Assembly (NCBI GenBank): GCA_002307275.1
Contig: DBTX01000095.1
Span: 1-64,000, forward strand
Length of the DNA: 64,000 nucleotides
From: Hungateiclostridiaceae bacterium UBA1305
GTDB lineage: Bacteria > Bacillota > Clostridia > Acetivibrionales > DTU013
Direction: 5' to 3'
Shown: positions 32,802 through 41,437 of the stretch, one piece after another
How positions within the stretch are numbered: the first letter of the stretch is position 1
Layout: each line of letters begins with the position of its first letter
Notes under the pieces: generated by a model
What the model was told of the DNA's origin: nothing
Seen by the model: only the letters and a program-made list of their open reading frames with translations
Databases searched by the model: none
Made by a program: the position numbers and the translations under genes

Positions 32802-34051
32802 TACACATTTCCTCCTTTTACAATAGCATTTAAATTTTTTTTATTTATGGATCGGATAAGAATTGTTAAAAGAATGCCGAATACACTCATTACCGCTGAA
32901 ATATAAAATGCATTGGTGTAATCGCCATTATTTGCAGACTTCACTGTGGCTGCCAGGATTGGCCCTATATACCCGCCTATTGCAAAGCCGGAGAATATAA
33001 ACCCATAGTTTATTCCATTGTTTTTTATCCCGAAGCTATCCGCTGTCAACGCCGGAAATACCCCCATAAACCCACCGAAACAGAAACCGGTTGCTGACAC
33101 GAATAACACAAATTTCACAAACTGGCCTTCCCCGACAGATGACAGCAAGACCATCATTAACGCGGAAATACCGTACATGACCGGCAGAACATTATACCTG
33201 CCCGCCTTATCCGATATCCACCCCCAAATAATGCGGCCCGACGTATTTGCAACCGCTATTGCGCTTACCGCAAAAGCGGCTTTTGACGGGCTGACGCCCG
33301 CTACCTCCTGCGCAAGCATGGAGGCCTGACTGATAATCATCAATCCGGCTGAAGTTCCGATGGTTAGCATGATCAGAAGCAAATAAAAAAGAGGATCGGC
33401 AATCATTTGCGACCATGTCTTATCCTTTCCGGCAATGGCAGAACCCGCGTTAATTTGAGGCGGTTCCCAGCCTTCCGGTTTGTAACCGGCGGGTGCTGTC
33501 AAGATAAATTTTGAACTGACTGTAATTACGATAAGATAAATAATTCCCAGCGTTTTAAAGGTAAACAGCACGCCCGAACCGGCTATAAGCCACTGTGCGA
33601 CAGGCGCAAAAATGATAGCGCCGGATCCGTATCCCGCTGTAACCAGGCCTGCCACCAGGCCTCGTTTATCAGGAAAAAATTTGACGGTGTTTGCTATTGT
33701 ACAACTGTAAACAAGACCCATTCCAAATCCGGCAATTATTCCGTAACATATATACAGCCATGCTAACGAAGAAGCCAGCCCGGACAGACAGATGCCGCCT
33801 CCGTATAATATCCCCCCGGCAAATATGACCCAGCCGGGGCCATACTTATCCTGGATTTTTCCTCCGGTAATCATTGTTGCCGGACTGACAGCGTTCGCAA
33901 TCGTAAATGTCAGTGCCGTGGCGGCGGCAGTCCATCCGAATGTTTTAACAAGAGGACCCGCAAATACACTCCACGCATATCCGGAGCCAATACATAAATT
34001 GATTAATAAACTTGCTGAAAGAACAAACCATCTCTTTTTCTTCAGGTCCAT
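32801..34051 (-). CDS. OFA-type MFS antiporter (oxalate/formate-like)
   Basis: This major facilitator of about 416 residues belongs to the oxalate/formate antiporter family. NLCIGSGYAWSVFAGPL near the N-terminus is typical, as are GGKIQDKYGPGWV, GFGMGLVYSCTIANTVKFFPDKRGL and SGRIIWGWISDKAGR. Twelve membrane segments are visible. Starts at 34099, 34066 (GTG) and 34051 are all possible; I use 34051, which gives the usual short N-terminus. Its 3' end overlaps the aldolase gene, which hints at carboxylate exchange. Confidence 0.82.
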   Translation of the reverse strand: MDLKKKRWFVLSASLLINLCIGSGYAWSVFAGPLVKTFGWTAAATALTFTIANAVSPATMITGGKIQDKYGPGWVIFAGGILYGGGICLSGLASSLAWLYICYGIIAGFGMGLVYSCTIANTVKFFPDKRGLVAGLVTAGYGSGAIIFAPVAQWLIAGSGVLFTFKTLGIIYLIVITVSSKFILTAPAGYKPEGWEPPQINAGSAIAGKDKTWSQMIADPLFYLLLIMLTIGTSAGLMIISQASMLAQEVAGVSPSKAAFAVSAIAVANTSGRIIWGWISDKAGRYNVLPVMYGISALMMVLLSSVGEGQFVKFVLFVSATGFCFGGFMGVFPALTADSFGIKNNGINYGFIFSGFAIGGYIGPILAATVKSANNGDYTNAFYISAVMSVFGILLTILIRSINKKNLNAIVKGGNV

Positions 34052-34085
34052 TTTAATTTCTCTACTCACTTTTCCGATTATTATT

Positions 34086-35000
34086 TTATAGCAGGGCATC
34101 CAATCCGATCATTGCGATATAATAGAAGTTGATAAGCAGGTTGAATTTCAACATGCTTCCCATGCATACATGACGAGGCTGCAATATATCAGGCATGTGC
34201 CAGAGACGCAGGAAAACTGGAATGACATGTACTGTGAAAAAACCCAGAAGGAATGCCCCGTCAGAGAAGTGCAAAATCACAAGCACATAAACAGAAGCGA
34301 ACGAGATCGTTATAAGCATGCGGTATACAGCTCTGGCAGCATATTTTCCTATTACAATGGGAAGCGTCCTGCGTCCTGCGGTACGATCCTTTTCCATGTC
34401 ACACAAATTATTTGTCATCATCATCAGGGATACTGTAAGTATCGACGGGATGGCAAGCAAAAGGACGTGAAAGTCCATCGTACCGTTCATGCCGGTGTAT
34501 ACCGCCAGTGGAATCAATCCGCCCATGACAAGGCCTGACACAAGTTCACCCAGCGGCGTACGGCAAATGGGAAACGGACCTGCCGAATAAAGCACAAGTG
34601 TCACACCGCCGATTAACCCGATGATTAACAGCGCGATCCCCCGCATCAGTACGAGCCATATACCCATTCCCAGCGCAAAAATCAGAATCCCTATAATAAG
34701 CAAGATGATATCGCGCTGTCTGAATTTATGCTTAACAAGGATTGACTGCTCCGGACTGTCACAATTTTCCAGCTGGTCGGTTTTATTGCGAAAGTCACAA
34801 TAATTATTGGAACAGTTAGCAGCCGCCTGCATTAGAATTGCAGTTGCCAGTAACATATAAAACAACGTTGGTGAAAAGGAAGTCCCATAATGTATACTAA
34901 GCATTGCTCCCGTAAGTACCGGTAGAATACTGGATATCCATGCCTGAGGTACTACCAGCGAAAAAACAGCTTTCGGCGTAAGACGTTCATAAGTGCTCAT
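34086..35000 (-). CDS. UbiA-family prenyltransferase, MenA-like
   Basis: This membrane prenyltransferase has 304 residues and about eight segments. The two aspartate-rich motifs are NNYCDFRNKTD near residue 64 and NNLCDMEKDRTAGRRTLPI near 195, matching 1,4-dihydroxy-2-naphthoate polyprenyltransferases. It would attach a polyprenyl chain to an aromatic quinone precursor. The neighbouring polyprenyl diphosphate synthase and NDH-2-type dehydrogenase support a quinone role. Other men genes are not in the window. GAAGGTG precedes the ATG. Confidence 0.82.
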   Translation of the reverse strand: MSTYERLTPKAVFSLVVPQAWISSILPVLTGAMLSIHYGTSFSPTLFYMLLATAILMQAAANCSNNYCDFRNKTDQLENCDSPEQSILVKHKFRQRDIILLIIGILIFALGMGIWLVLMRGIALLIIGLIGGVTLVLYSAGPFPICRTPLGELVSGLVMGGLIPLAVYTGMNGTMDFHVLLLAIPSILTVSLMMMTNNLCDMEKDRTAGRRTLPIVIGKYAARAVYRMLITISFASVYVLVILHFSDGAFLLGFFTVHVIPVFLRLWHMPDILQPRHVCMGSMLKFNLLINFYYIAMIGLDALL

Positions 35001-35042
35001 GGCACACCTTCATCCTTTGTTGAATGAATAATACAATCTGCG

Positions 35043-36311
35043 TCATTTGCGTTTTGTAAAAAACTCATGACGAATACAATGAAACACCTGTGAGATTCCC
35101 AAAACCTCGGTTAGATACATTACATTGATAAACCGTTTCATGGAATTCGCCACAGGTGAAGGCACGCTCATTTTAAACGGTCCCATGCGGATCTGAGCCA
35201 CAGCGTAGTCGTTACCTATGCTGATCATTACACCATGAAAAGATGGCTTATATTGTTTGGTACGCCCATTTCCCGTAACATCCGCAGCTATATTATCTGC
35301 CACTGCCTTCGCACTCTGCTCACAGTTTTCCACCATTTGCGGCACAGGTGATTTCTTGCCGGGCGGTAAATAAAACATATTGTCTCCGGCAACATAAACC
35401 GCAGTATCAGCCACTGAGCGGAGCAAACCGTCCTGAGTAATTCTTCCCCTGCCGCAGGATTCGACGTTCTTCGCCATAAACTGTGAAATGTCTGCGCATT
35501 CAATCCCGGCAGACCATATTACCGTTCCTGTCGGAAGCGAACTTTGTTTTCCGTTAATTTCCAGCACAATGGCGTTATCGTCCACCCGGATAACCTTAGC
35601 AGAAAACACAAGCGACACACCCATATCCTTAAGATGTTTTTCTACTTTATCTGAAAGCCGTTCCGGCAAATTGGGCACCGCTCTGGGAAGCGCATCCGCC
35701 ATTACAATGTTAACCAATCCGTAAGGCAGCGAGTAACGTGCACAAAGAAGCCGGGCGTATTCCGCCAGTTCTCCTGCCAGTTCCACTCCCGTAAGCCCCG
35801 CACCCACCACGTGAAAGGTGAGCAGCCGTTGCTTTTCTGCCTGGGTTTCAATCTGGGTCTCAACCTGGGTTTCAGATGCTTTCAGAAATTGGGTCTCAAT
35901 CTGTTTCTTTAAGCGAACGGCATCATCAAGCGTCCAGAGAGGAAATACATTCTCACTTGCGCCGGGTATCCCGAAATAGCACGGCTTCGAACCAGCCGCA
36001 AGTACCAGGTAATCATAATCATACACCCCGGCTGTACCGGTAATCCGCTTTGCGGTACGGTCAATTTCCGTAATTGTATCAGTAATGATTCGTACCTTGC
36101 GGCGCGCAAATATTTTTTCAAGCGGAAACGCTATGCTTTGCGGGTCCATTCGCCCCGTTGCCGCCGCATGGATCTCGGTGCGCATCGTGTGATATGTATT
36201 ACGGTCAATCAATGAAATCGAAATGTCCTCAAGACTGCCAAGCTTTTTCTCCAGGTAAATTGCAGTCAACACTCCGGCATAGCCTGCACCGAGAACAACT
36301 ACATGCTTCAA
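35043..36311 (-). CDS. NDH-2-like FAD-dependent NADH dehydrogenase
   Basis: This type II NADH:quinone oxidoreductase-like flavoprotein has 422 residues. The FAD-binding GAGYAGVLTAIYLEKKLG is at the N-terminus, the NAD-binding VVGAGLTGVELAGELAEYA is in the middle, and VYVAGDNMFY lies near the second FAD site. A stretch near residues 165-180 (TQVETQIETQAEKQ) is a short TQxE repeat not normal for the family. The start is TTG after GAGAGG. With the adjacent MenA-like and polyprenyl synthase genes it suggests NADH oxidation by a membrane quinone. Confidence 0.85.
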   Translation of the reverse strand: MKHVVVLGAGYAGVLTAIYLEKKLGSLEDISISLIDRNTYHTMRTEIHAAATGRMDPQSIAFPLEKIFARRKVRIITDTITEIDRTAKRITGTAGVYDYDYLVLAAGSKPCYFGIPGASENVFPLWTLDDAVRLKKQIETQFLKASETQVETQIETQAEKQRLLTFHVVGAGLTGVELAGELAEYARLLCARYSLPYGLVNIVMADALPRAVPNLPERLSDKVEKHLKDMGVSLVFSAKVIRVDDNAIVLEINGKQSSLPTGTVIWSAGIECADISQFMAKNVESCGRGRITQDGLLRSVADTAVYVAGDNMFYLPPGKKSPVPQMVENCEQSAKAVADNIAADVTGNGRTKQYKPSFHGVMISIGNDYAVAQIRMGPFKMSVPSPVANSMKRFINVMYLTEVLGISQVFHCIRHEFFTKRK

Positions 36312-36369
36312 ATTCTACGCCTCTCTCCATATGAAAATAAAAATAGAACCGGTTTTATGAATTTTTTGA

Positions 36370-37320
36370 CTATTGCTCCAGAACCCAACCTAGAAATGAA
36401 TCAAATATATCAAACGCTTCGTTTTTTTCCAATTCGGCAAGCAGTGTCCGCGCGCCTTCGGCAATATTACGCATATACCTCCTGGTAAAGTCGACGCCTC
36501 CCGAAGCCCGGATCAATTCGTGTATCTCCACATTCGCCGGACCGGCTGATGTCTTCAGCTCCGCAAGAGCACGCAGTCTTTCCCCTGTTTCTGGATGGGC
36601 AAACGCATATATGGCAGGCATCGTATAAATACCCTGCAAAAAATCCTTCTGTGTGGGTTTATCCGATATCCCGTCAGGGACGCAGACATCCAGAAGGTCA
36701 TCCCGGATCTGGAAAAGTATTCCGATGCAGCTTCCCAGCATGGCATACTGCGCGGCTGTTTCTTCATCCGCATTTCCCTCCAGTGCGCCTACCCGGCACA
36801 CAGCGGAAAACAGGGCGGCCGTTTTTCCGTTAATTCGTTCCACATACTGCTCTATTGTTACAGAAGCATTATAGTATTCACTTTTTTGAAGTATCTCGCC
36901 CGCGCACATCTCGGAAATCGATTGGGAAAACAGTTCGAGTGCACGGGTTGCACCTAAATGCGATAACGTCTGCATCACACGCGCGATCATCAAATCTCCC
37001 GCATAGACGGCGATGTCCTTTCCAAAGCGGCTTTGAATGGTAGGAAGGCCGCGTCTGCAGGTCGCATCGTCTATAATGTCATCATGTACCAAAGACGCCA
37101 TATGTATGATTTCCGCACAGGCGGCAATATTTATGAGTCTTTCCGTGTTTTCGTTTCCCATCGCAAGCAGCATTGCAGGTCTTAATAATTTTCCCCTGCT
37201 TTTTAATACGGCACTTATCACCTTATCAACATCGGGCGATGAAAAACAAAGCTGCCTGAGAATACATCTTCCTACGCTGACAAGGCCTGATTCAATGCGT
37301 GCACTTTTTTGAATCTGCAA
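36370..37320 (-). CDS. Polyprenyl diphosphate synthase
   Basis: This trans-isoprenyl diphosphate synthase has 316 residues. The first Asp-rich motif, LVHDDIIDDATCRRG, and the second, QIRDDLLDV, chelate magnesium and the allylic diphosphate. SRGKLLRPAMLLA is the N-terminal IPP site. It resembles heptaprenyl/octaprenyl synthase large subunits that supply quinone side chains, which fits the adjacent UbiA-family gene. The start is TTG after GGGGCG. It ends in TAG. Confidence 0.88.
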   Translation of the reverse strand: MQIQKSARIESGLVSVGRCILRQLCFSSPDVDKVISAVLKSRGKLLRPAMLLAMGNENTERLINIAACAEIIHMASLVHDDIIDDATCRRGLPTIQSRFGKDIAVYAGDLMIARVMQTLSHLGATRALELFSQSISEMCAGEILQKSEYYNASVTIEQYVERINGKTAALFSAVCRVGALEGNADEETAAQYAMLGSCIGILFQIRDDLLDVCVPDGISDKPTQKDFLQGIYTMPAIYAFAHPETGERLRALAELKTSAGPANVEIHELIRASGGVDFTRRYMRNIAEGARTLLAELEKNEAFDIFDSFLGWVLEQ

Positions 37321-37375
37321 TGCTTTTCGCCCCCTGTTCTCCGTTATATTTTCCGTTTAAAACTTCTTAATTGCC

Positions 37376-37416
37376 ATATTGGGGCACAAGCGCTATCGCT
37401 GCATGTACCCCAATAT
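37376..37416. terminator. Hairpin after dctP
   Basis: Nine-bp arms ATATTGGGG and CCCCAATAT with extra inner pairing. It lies between the TRAP operon and the polyprenyl synthase gene. T runs are modest on either side, so strength is uncertain. Confidence 0.5.
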
Positions 37417-37447
37417 TCAGCATCTTTCTTTGCCCTGCTCTTTCTAT

Positions 37448-37478
37448 AGTATCAAATACTGTTAGTATCAAATACTGT
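37448..37478. repeat. Two tandem palindromic 15-mers
   Basis: AGTATCAAATACTGT occurs twice with a 16-base period. Each copy contains the palindrome AGTAT-CAA-ATACT. They sit just past the dctP stop codon. Confidence 0.6.
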
Positions 37479-37491
37479 CGAAAGCGGTGAT

Positions 37492-38637
37492 TTACTTGAT
37501 TGCCTCGGAAACCAACTGCATCAGCTTGTCATAAGCCGCCTGGACATCGATGCCCTTTGCCTTGGCATCTTCAATCCACTTATCGTTGGCTTTTGTTGCG
37601 TAAGGAGCCCACGCAGCCATTTCAGTCGCATTAAGAGTGTAGATCTTTTCACCCTCGTCAAGTGCAAGCTGACGCGCTTTTGATTCTATGCCCAAATCAT
37701 AATCTGAAAGCTTTACTGCGCACTCCGTATAAGCATCGGTTATAATTTTCTGGTATTCCTCAGGGAGTGATTTCCACTTGTTAAGATTGATTACGAAGCC
37801 TCTCGCCTGCAGTTCAATTCCGCCTGCGCCGAACTCAGTATGAAATTTGGTGAGTTCGTTCAGTTTATTGCTCTCCCAGGAATTCCAGTGGGTGGACATC
37901 GCTTCGATCAATCCGGACTGGAGGCTGGTGTAACGCTCGGAAGTGGAGAGCTTAACCGCACTGCCGCCGATTTCATTGTAAAGTAGCATATCGGCTCCGG
38001 TTGCTCCGATATTTTTGCCCTTGATATCTTCAGGCTTGATATAGAAACCTTTGGTGCTGTGAAGATGACGTCCAGGGGTTGCGTCGATGCTCAGCCAATG
38101 GGCGCCGGCTTTTTCCATTTCCTCCTGGATTCCAGGTACGGTATCCAGGAGCTCCTGATAAATTGCAGTCATTTTGTCAACCTTCGGAGCGCCTTCCGGA
38201 TACAGACGGTCCCAAAGCAGGGGCCATATCTGTGTTGTTTCTGTCATTGCCGACAGCATATAACTGATATCGGACATACCCTGACATACGCCGTTCAGCA
38301 TCTCGGAATATTTTACAAGACTTTCGGAAAAGTATGTATTGATTTTGACGGCGCCTTTTGTTTCCTGAAAAATTTTATCGGCAGCATCCTGAGGAAATTT
38401 GCTGATAGCAAGACTGGCCGGGTTCTGGTCCGCATAGCTCAGTTCAAAGAGCGGTTTGGTATAAAATCCATTGGCATCCTTTCCAGATTCCGCCGGTTCT
38501 GAAACAGATGACGCTGCCGTTGCTGTTGATGTTACTGCCGCTGTTGATGCCGGTTCTTCGGTTTTCGTTCCGGTGCATCCTGCAAAGAGAACCAGAGACA
38601 TACATACCACAAGAATAACTGCTACTGCTTTTTTCAT
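37492..38637 (-). CDS. dctP: TRAP transporter substrate-binding lipoprotein
   Basis: DctP captures an organic acid outside the membrane for the DctQM permease. It has 381 residues, with a lipoprotein signal MKKAVAVILVVCMSLVLFAGC (lipobox LFAGC) followed by a Thr/Ser/Ala-rich tether. ARGFVINLNKWKSLPEEYQ carries the Arg and Asn region that binds the carboxylate in this family. AGGAGGGG precedes the ATG. It is the last gene of the catabolic operon, after dctM. The ligand cannot be predicted from sequence. Confidence 0.93.
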   Translation of the reverse strand: MKKAVAVILVVCMSLVLFAGCTGTKTEEPASTAAVTSTATAASSVSEPAESGKDANGFYTKPLFELSYADQNPASLAISKFPQDAADKIFQETKGAVKINTYFSESLVKYSEMLNGVCQGMSDISYMLSAMTETTQIWPLLWDRLYPEGAPKVDKMTAIYQELLDTVPGIQEEMEKAGAHWLSIDATPGRHLHSTKGFYIKPEDIKGKNIGATGADMLLYNEIGGSAVKLSTSERYTSLQSGLIEAMSTHWNSWESNKLNELTKFHTEFGAGGIELQARGFVINLNKWKSLPEEYQKIITDAYTECAVKLSDYDLGIESKARQLALDEGEKIYTLNATEMAAWAPYATKANDKWIEDAKAKGIDVQAAYDKLMQLVSEAIK

Positions 38638-38813
38638 GATTACCCCTCCTAAATTTTGTAGTTGCTTCTTTATTGCATTTTATTGCTATCAGCGGCTTTC
38701 AGGAGTCCTTCCAGGAATAGTCTCCGAAAAATCGCCAAAAATTATTACTAATAACACTGACACTTTTAAAACGTCCCATAAATCAAAATGGAAGGATTCT
38801 GTATCCCTACTTC

Positions 38814-40106
38814 TTAAAGCAGAATCGTAGTAATCACCGGGAATGCTATAATAAGGCTGAGATGGACAACGTCAGAGAGAATAAACGGTATGACTCCTTT
38901 AAATACTGTTCCTGTTGGAACATTGATGGCTGAAGATACAACAAAGCAGTTAAGCCCGTAAGGCGGGGATATCATACCCATTTCCGCCAGCTTGACGCAC
39001 AAAATGCCAAACCAGATCGGGTTGAATCCAAGACCGATAATTGTCGGGAATATTATAGGGACGGTAAGGATCAGGCATGAGGTAATGTCAAGGAAGCAGC
39101 CTGCAATCAGGTAAAAGACAATGACAATCGCCAGTACCACCCATTTGGAAACTTGCATGTCCGCTACAAGAACGCTTAACTCCGCAGGAAGACGGCTCAT
39201 GGTCAAAAACCGTGTAAAGATATATGCGCCAGCCATCGTAAAGGCAATCATCGCCCCATTCCGGCAGGTGTCCACGATGGATTCCATGAATACCTTTTTT
39301 GACATTTTTCTTAAAACCATTGCTATCGCAAAAGCGCCAACGCAGCCTATGGCCGCTGCTTCAGTCGGCGTAAAGAATCCGCCGTACAGCCCGCCGATAA
39401 CGAAAACGATCAAAAACACGATCTGCCATACGCCTTTGAGCGAACCCACTTTTTCTTTCATTGCAAATCTTGAATTGGAAACATTTGGAGCGAGACTCGG
39501 CCAGATCCGCACAATGATTTGTATGGTGATGATATACAGCACGCACTGTAAAACGCCCGGAATGATACCGGCGATAAAGAGCTGTCCGATAGATGTCTCC
39601 GTAATCATACCAAATATGCACATGTTCATGCTTGGGGGTATTAAAATACCGATGGTGCCGCCTGCCGCAAATACGCCGGCGGAAAGGGAATCGGCATACT
39701 TGTGCCGCTTGAGTTCGGGATATGCAAGCTTTCCCATTGTAACCGCCTCCGCGGCGCTGGATCCGCAGACCGCGGCAAAGACTCCGCAGGCGACAACCGT
39801 CGCAATCGCAAGCCCGCCTTTTATTCTGCCCAGCCATTTGCTGGCCGCGTCAAACAAGCCCTCGCCCATACCTGTATTGGAGATAATGACGCCCATCAGG
39901 GTAAACAGCGGCAATACCGCAAACGTATAGGTTGCAAGCTGGGTATACGGTTCCATTCCGACCATCGTCAGGGCCATGGGCCATCCGCGCACCAGCGCAA
40001 AACCGATCAGGCCGACAACAGAGAGGACCGCGCCCACCCAAACCCTGCAGAACATCAGAACCAGGACAATAATAAGGCCAATGATACCTATGGTTTGAGA
40101 ACTCAT
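38814..40106 (-). CDS. dctM: TRAP transporter large permease
   Basis: This ion-coupled channel subunit of a tripartite ATP-independent periplasmic transporter has 430 residues and about 12 hydrophobic segments. Its ATG overlaps the dctQ stop (TAATG). GSSAAEAVTMGKLAYPELKR and GTIGILIPPSMNMCIFG are conserved permease loops, and FGILCVKLAEMGMISPPYG follows near the C-terminus. It imports the compound bound by DctP using the sodium or proton gradient. Confidence 0.93.
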   Translation of the reverse strand: MSSQTIGIIGLIIVLVLMFCRVWVGAVLSVVGLIGFALVRGWPMALTMVGMEPYTQLATYTFAVLPLFTLMGVIISNTGMGEGLFDAASKWLGRIKGGLAIATVVACGVFAAVCGSSAAEAVTMGKLAYPELKRHKYADSLSAGVFAAGGTIGILIPPSMNMCIFGMITETSIGQLFIAGIIPGVLQCVLYIITIQIIVRIWPSLAPNVSNSRFAMKEKVGSLKGVWQIVFLIVFVIGGLYGGFFTPTEAAAIGCVGAFAIAMVLRKMSKKVFMESIVDTCRNGAMIAFTMAGAYIFTRFLTMSRLPAELSVLVADMQVSKWVVLAIVIVFYLIAGCFLDITSCLILTVPIIFPTIIGLGFNPIWFGILCVKLAEMGMISPPYGLNCFVVSSAINVPTGTVFKGVIPFILSDVVHLSLIIAFPVITTILL

Positions 40107-40636
40107 TATTTAACGGCCTCCTTTCTTTGAAATAGCTTAAGTATCAGTAATACCGTACTCAGGGTCATAAGAAGGTAGGCAAACGCTACAGCAAAGTAAA
40201 ATGGATAAACAGGAATTTTGCTGATATAGCCGGCAGTACCTGCCGTTTTCATTAAAAATCCCTGAACCACGGATTGCTGTGCAATAATAAAGGTGATAAA
40301 TATTACGATCAGATAGTTTAATATGTCAAAAAACTTCTGTGCTTTTTTGGGCAGCTGCTCAACTACTACTTCCACCTTGATATGCTGCATAGCCATTGTA
40401 CAGACACCCAACCCCATAAATGCGATTCCGGAGGTAAAACACTCAACCAACTCCGAAGTGCCGGGAATAGGAAAGTGAAAAAACGTCCTTCCCGCTACAT
40501 CAATAAAAATCATGAGTACAACAAAAACCAGACATACCCCCGCGATGGCTAACAAAACCTTGTTGATGGACTTTATAATCCAGTCCAGTGTACCAATAAA
40601 TCCCTTCCGGTCACCTATAGCTTTGCTTTCATTCAC
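40106..40636 (-). CDS. dctQ: TRAP transporter small permease
   Basis: A four-helix subunit of 176 residues that partners DctM. FIDVAGRTFFHFPIPGTSELVE is the usual first-loop signature of DctQ. It is encoded 99 bases after rraA and overlaps dctM by one base. Confidence 0.9.
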   Translation of the reverse strand: MNESKAIGDRKGFIGTLDWIIKSINKVLLAIAGVCLVFVVLMIFIDVAGRTFFHFPIPGTSELVECFTSGIAFMGLGVCTMAMQHIKVEVVVEQLPKKAQKFFDILNYLIVIFITFIIAQQSVVQGFLMKTAGTAGYISKIPVYPFYFAVAFAYLLMTLSTVLLILKLFQRKEAVK

Positions 40637-40735
40637 TTATAGACCGCTCCCTTCATTGTCTAGTAGCTTCTCTTGTCAACATACGTCGTAGTTCTCTTCC
40701 CGTTATCAACCCCCTTATGTACAGGCAGCTTATTT

Positions 40736-41401
40736 CTATGTTTTCTGCATGTTTATAGCTTCCATTAAGCTCATACCGTTTTTGATTGCTTCCATAATCA
40801 GTTTTTCTTTCTCTTCCTTTTCCAGCGCCAATTTCAGTATTTCTTCGCACTGCCCGGCCGGCACTGCGGCAACGCCATTATCATCAGCCATAATAATATC
40901 TCCGGGATGTATGCTGATACCGTTGCAGAGTACAGGCCGGTTTAAGGATACAAGCTTCATTTTGCCCACGCCGGAGAAAGGCACGAAGTGGCGCGCAAAG
41001 ACAGGCATTCCCAACTCACGAAGACTTTCCACATCCCTTACGCCGCCATCTACGAGAACACCGGCAGCACCTCTTTTTTTGAGGTACGTCGCGGTCAAAT
41101 CACCAAGTGAAGCTGTCGGGGCGCCGCCGTTATCAAAAACAGCCACATCACCCTCATTAATCAGAGCTGCAATCTGTTCAAAATTATAGTCACTTTTTTC
41201 AAAATCTCCCCTGTTTCCATTCGCTACTTTAATGGTAACAGCAAAACCCACAAGTCTTTTCCCTGATATTGTCTGGCGGAAACCAAAAAATACCCTGTTT
41301 GCAATTCCAAGCTGCTCAAAAATATCACTGACGGTAGTTACAGAGACACTGCTAAAGCCACACAATATATCTTTACGCAGACACTTTGTTTTCTCTTGCA
41401 T
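40736..41401 (-). CDS. RraA-family aldolase/decarboxylase
   Basis: This RraA-like protein has 221 residues and belongs to a family of class II 4-hydroxy-4-methyl-2-oxoglutarate aldolases and oxaloacetate decarboxylases, often misnamed dimethylmenaquinone methyltransferase. GGAPTASLGDLTATYLKKRGAAGVLVDGGVRD contains the Gly-rich loop and the metal/substrate Arg-Asp pair. HPGDIIMADDNGVAAVP is the end of the fold. AGGAGG precedes the ATG. In an operon with a TRAP transporter it likely handles a 2-oxo-dicarboxylate. It ends in TAG. Confidence 0.85.
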   Translation of the reverse strand: MQEKTKCLRKDILCGFSSVSVTTVSDIFEQLGIANRVFFGFRQTISGKRLVGFAVTIKVANGNRGDFEKSDYNFEQIAALINEGDVAVFDNGGAPTASLGDLTATYLKKRGAAGVLVDGGVRDVESLRELGMPVFARHFVPFSGVGKMKLVSLNRPVLCNGISIHPGDIIMADDNGVAAVPAGQCEEILKLALEKEEKEKLIMEAIKNGMSLMEAINMQKT

Positions 41402-41437
41402 TGATCTTCCTCCCGCAAAATATTATAATGGCGATGT

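Noticed and set aside
40736..41401. RraA-like gene as a true dimethylmenaquinone methyltransferase, linked to the nearby quinone genes
   Set aside because: That name is a legacy misannotation. The sequence lacks SAM motifs and fits the RraA aldolase/decarboxylase family.
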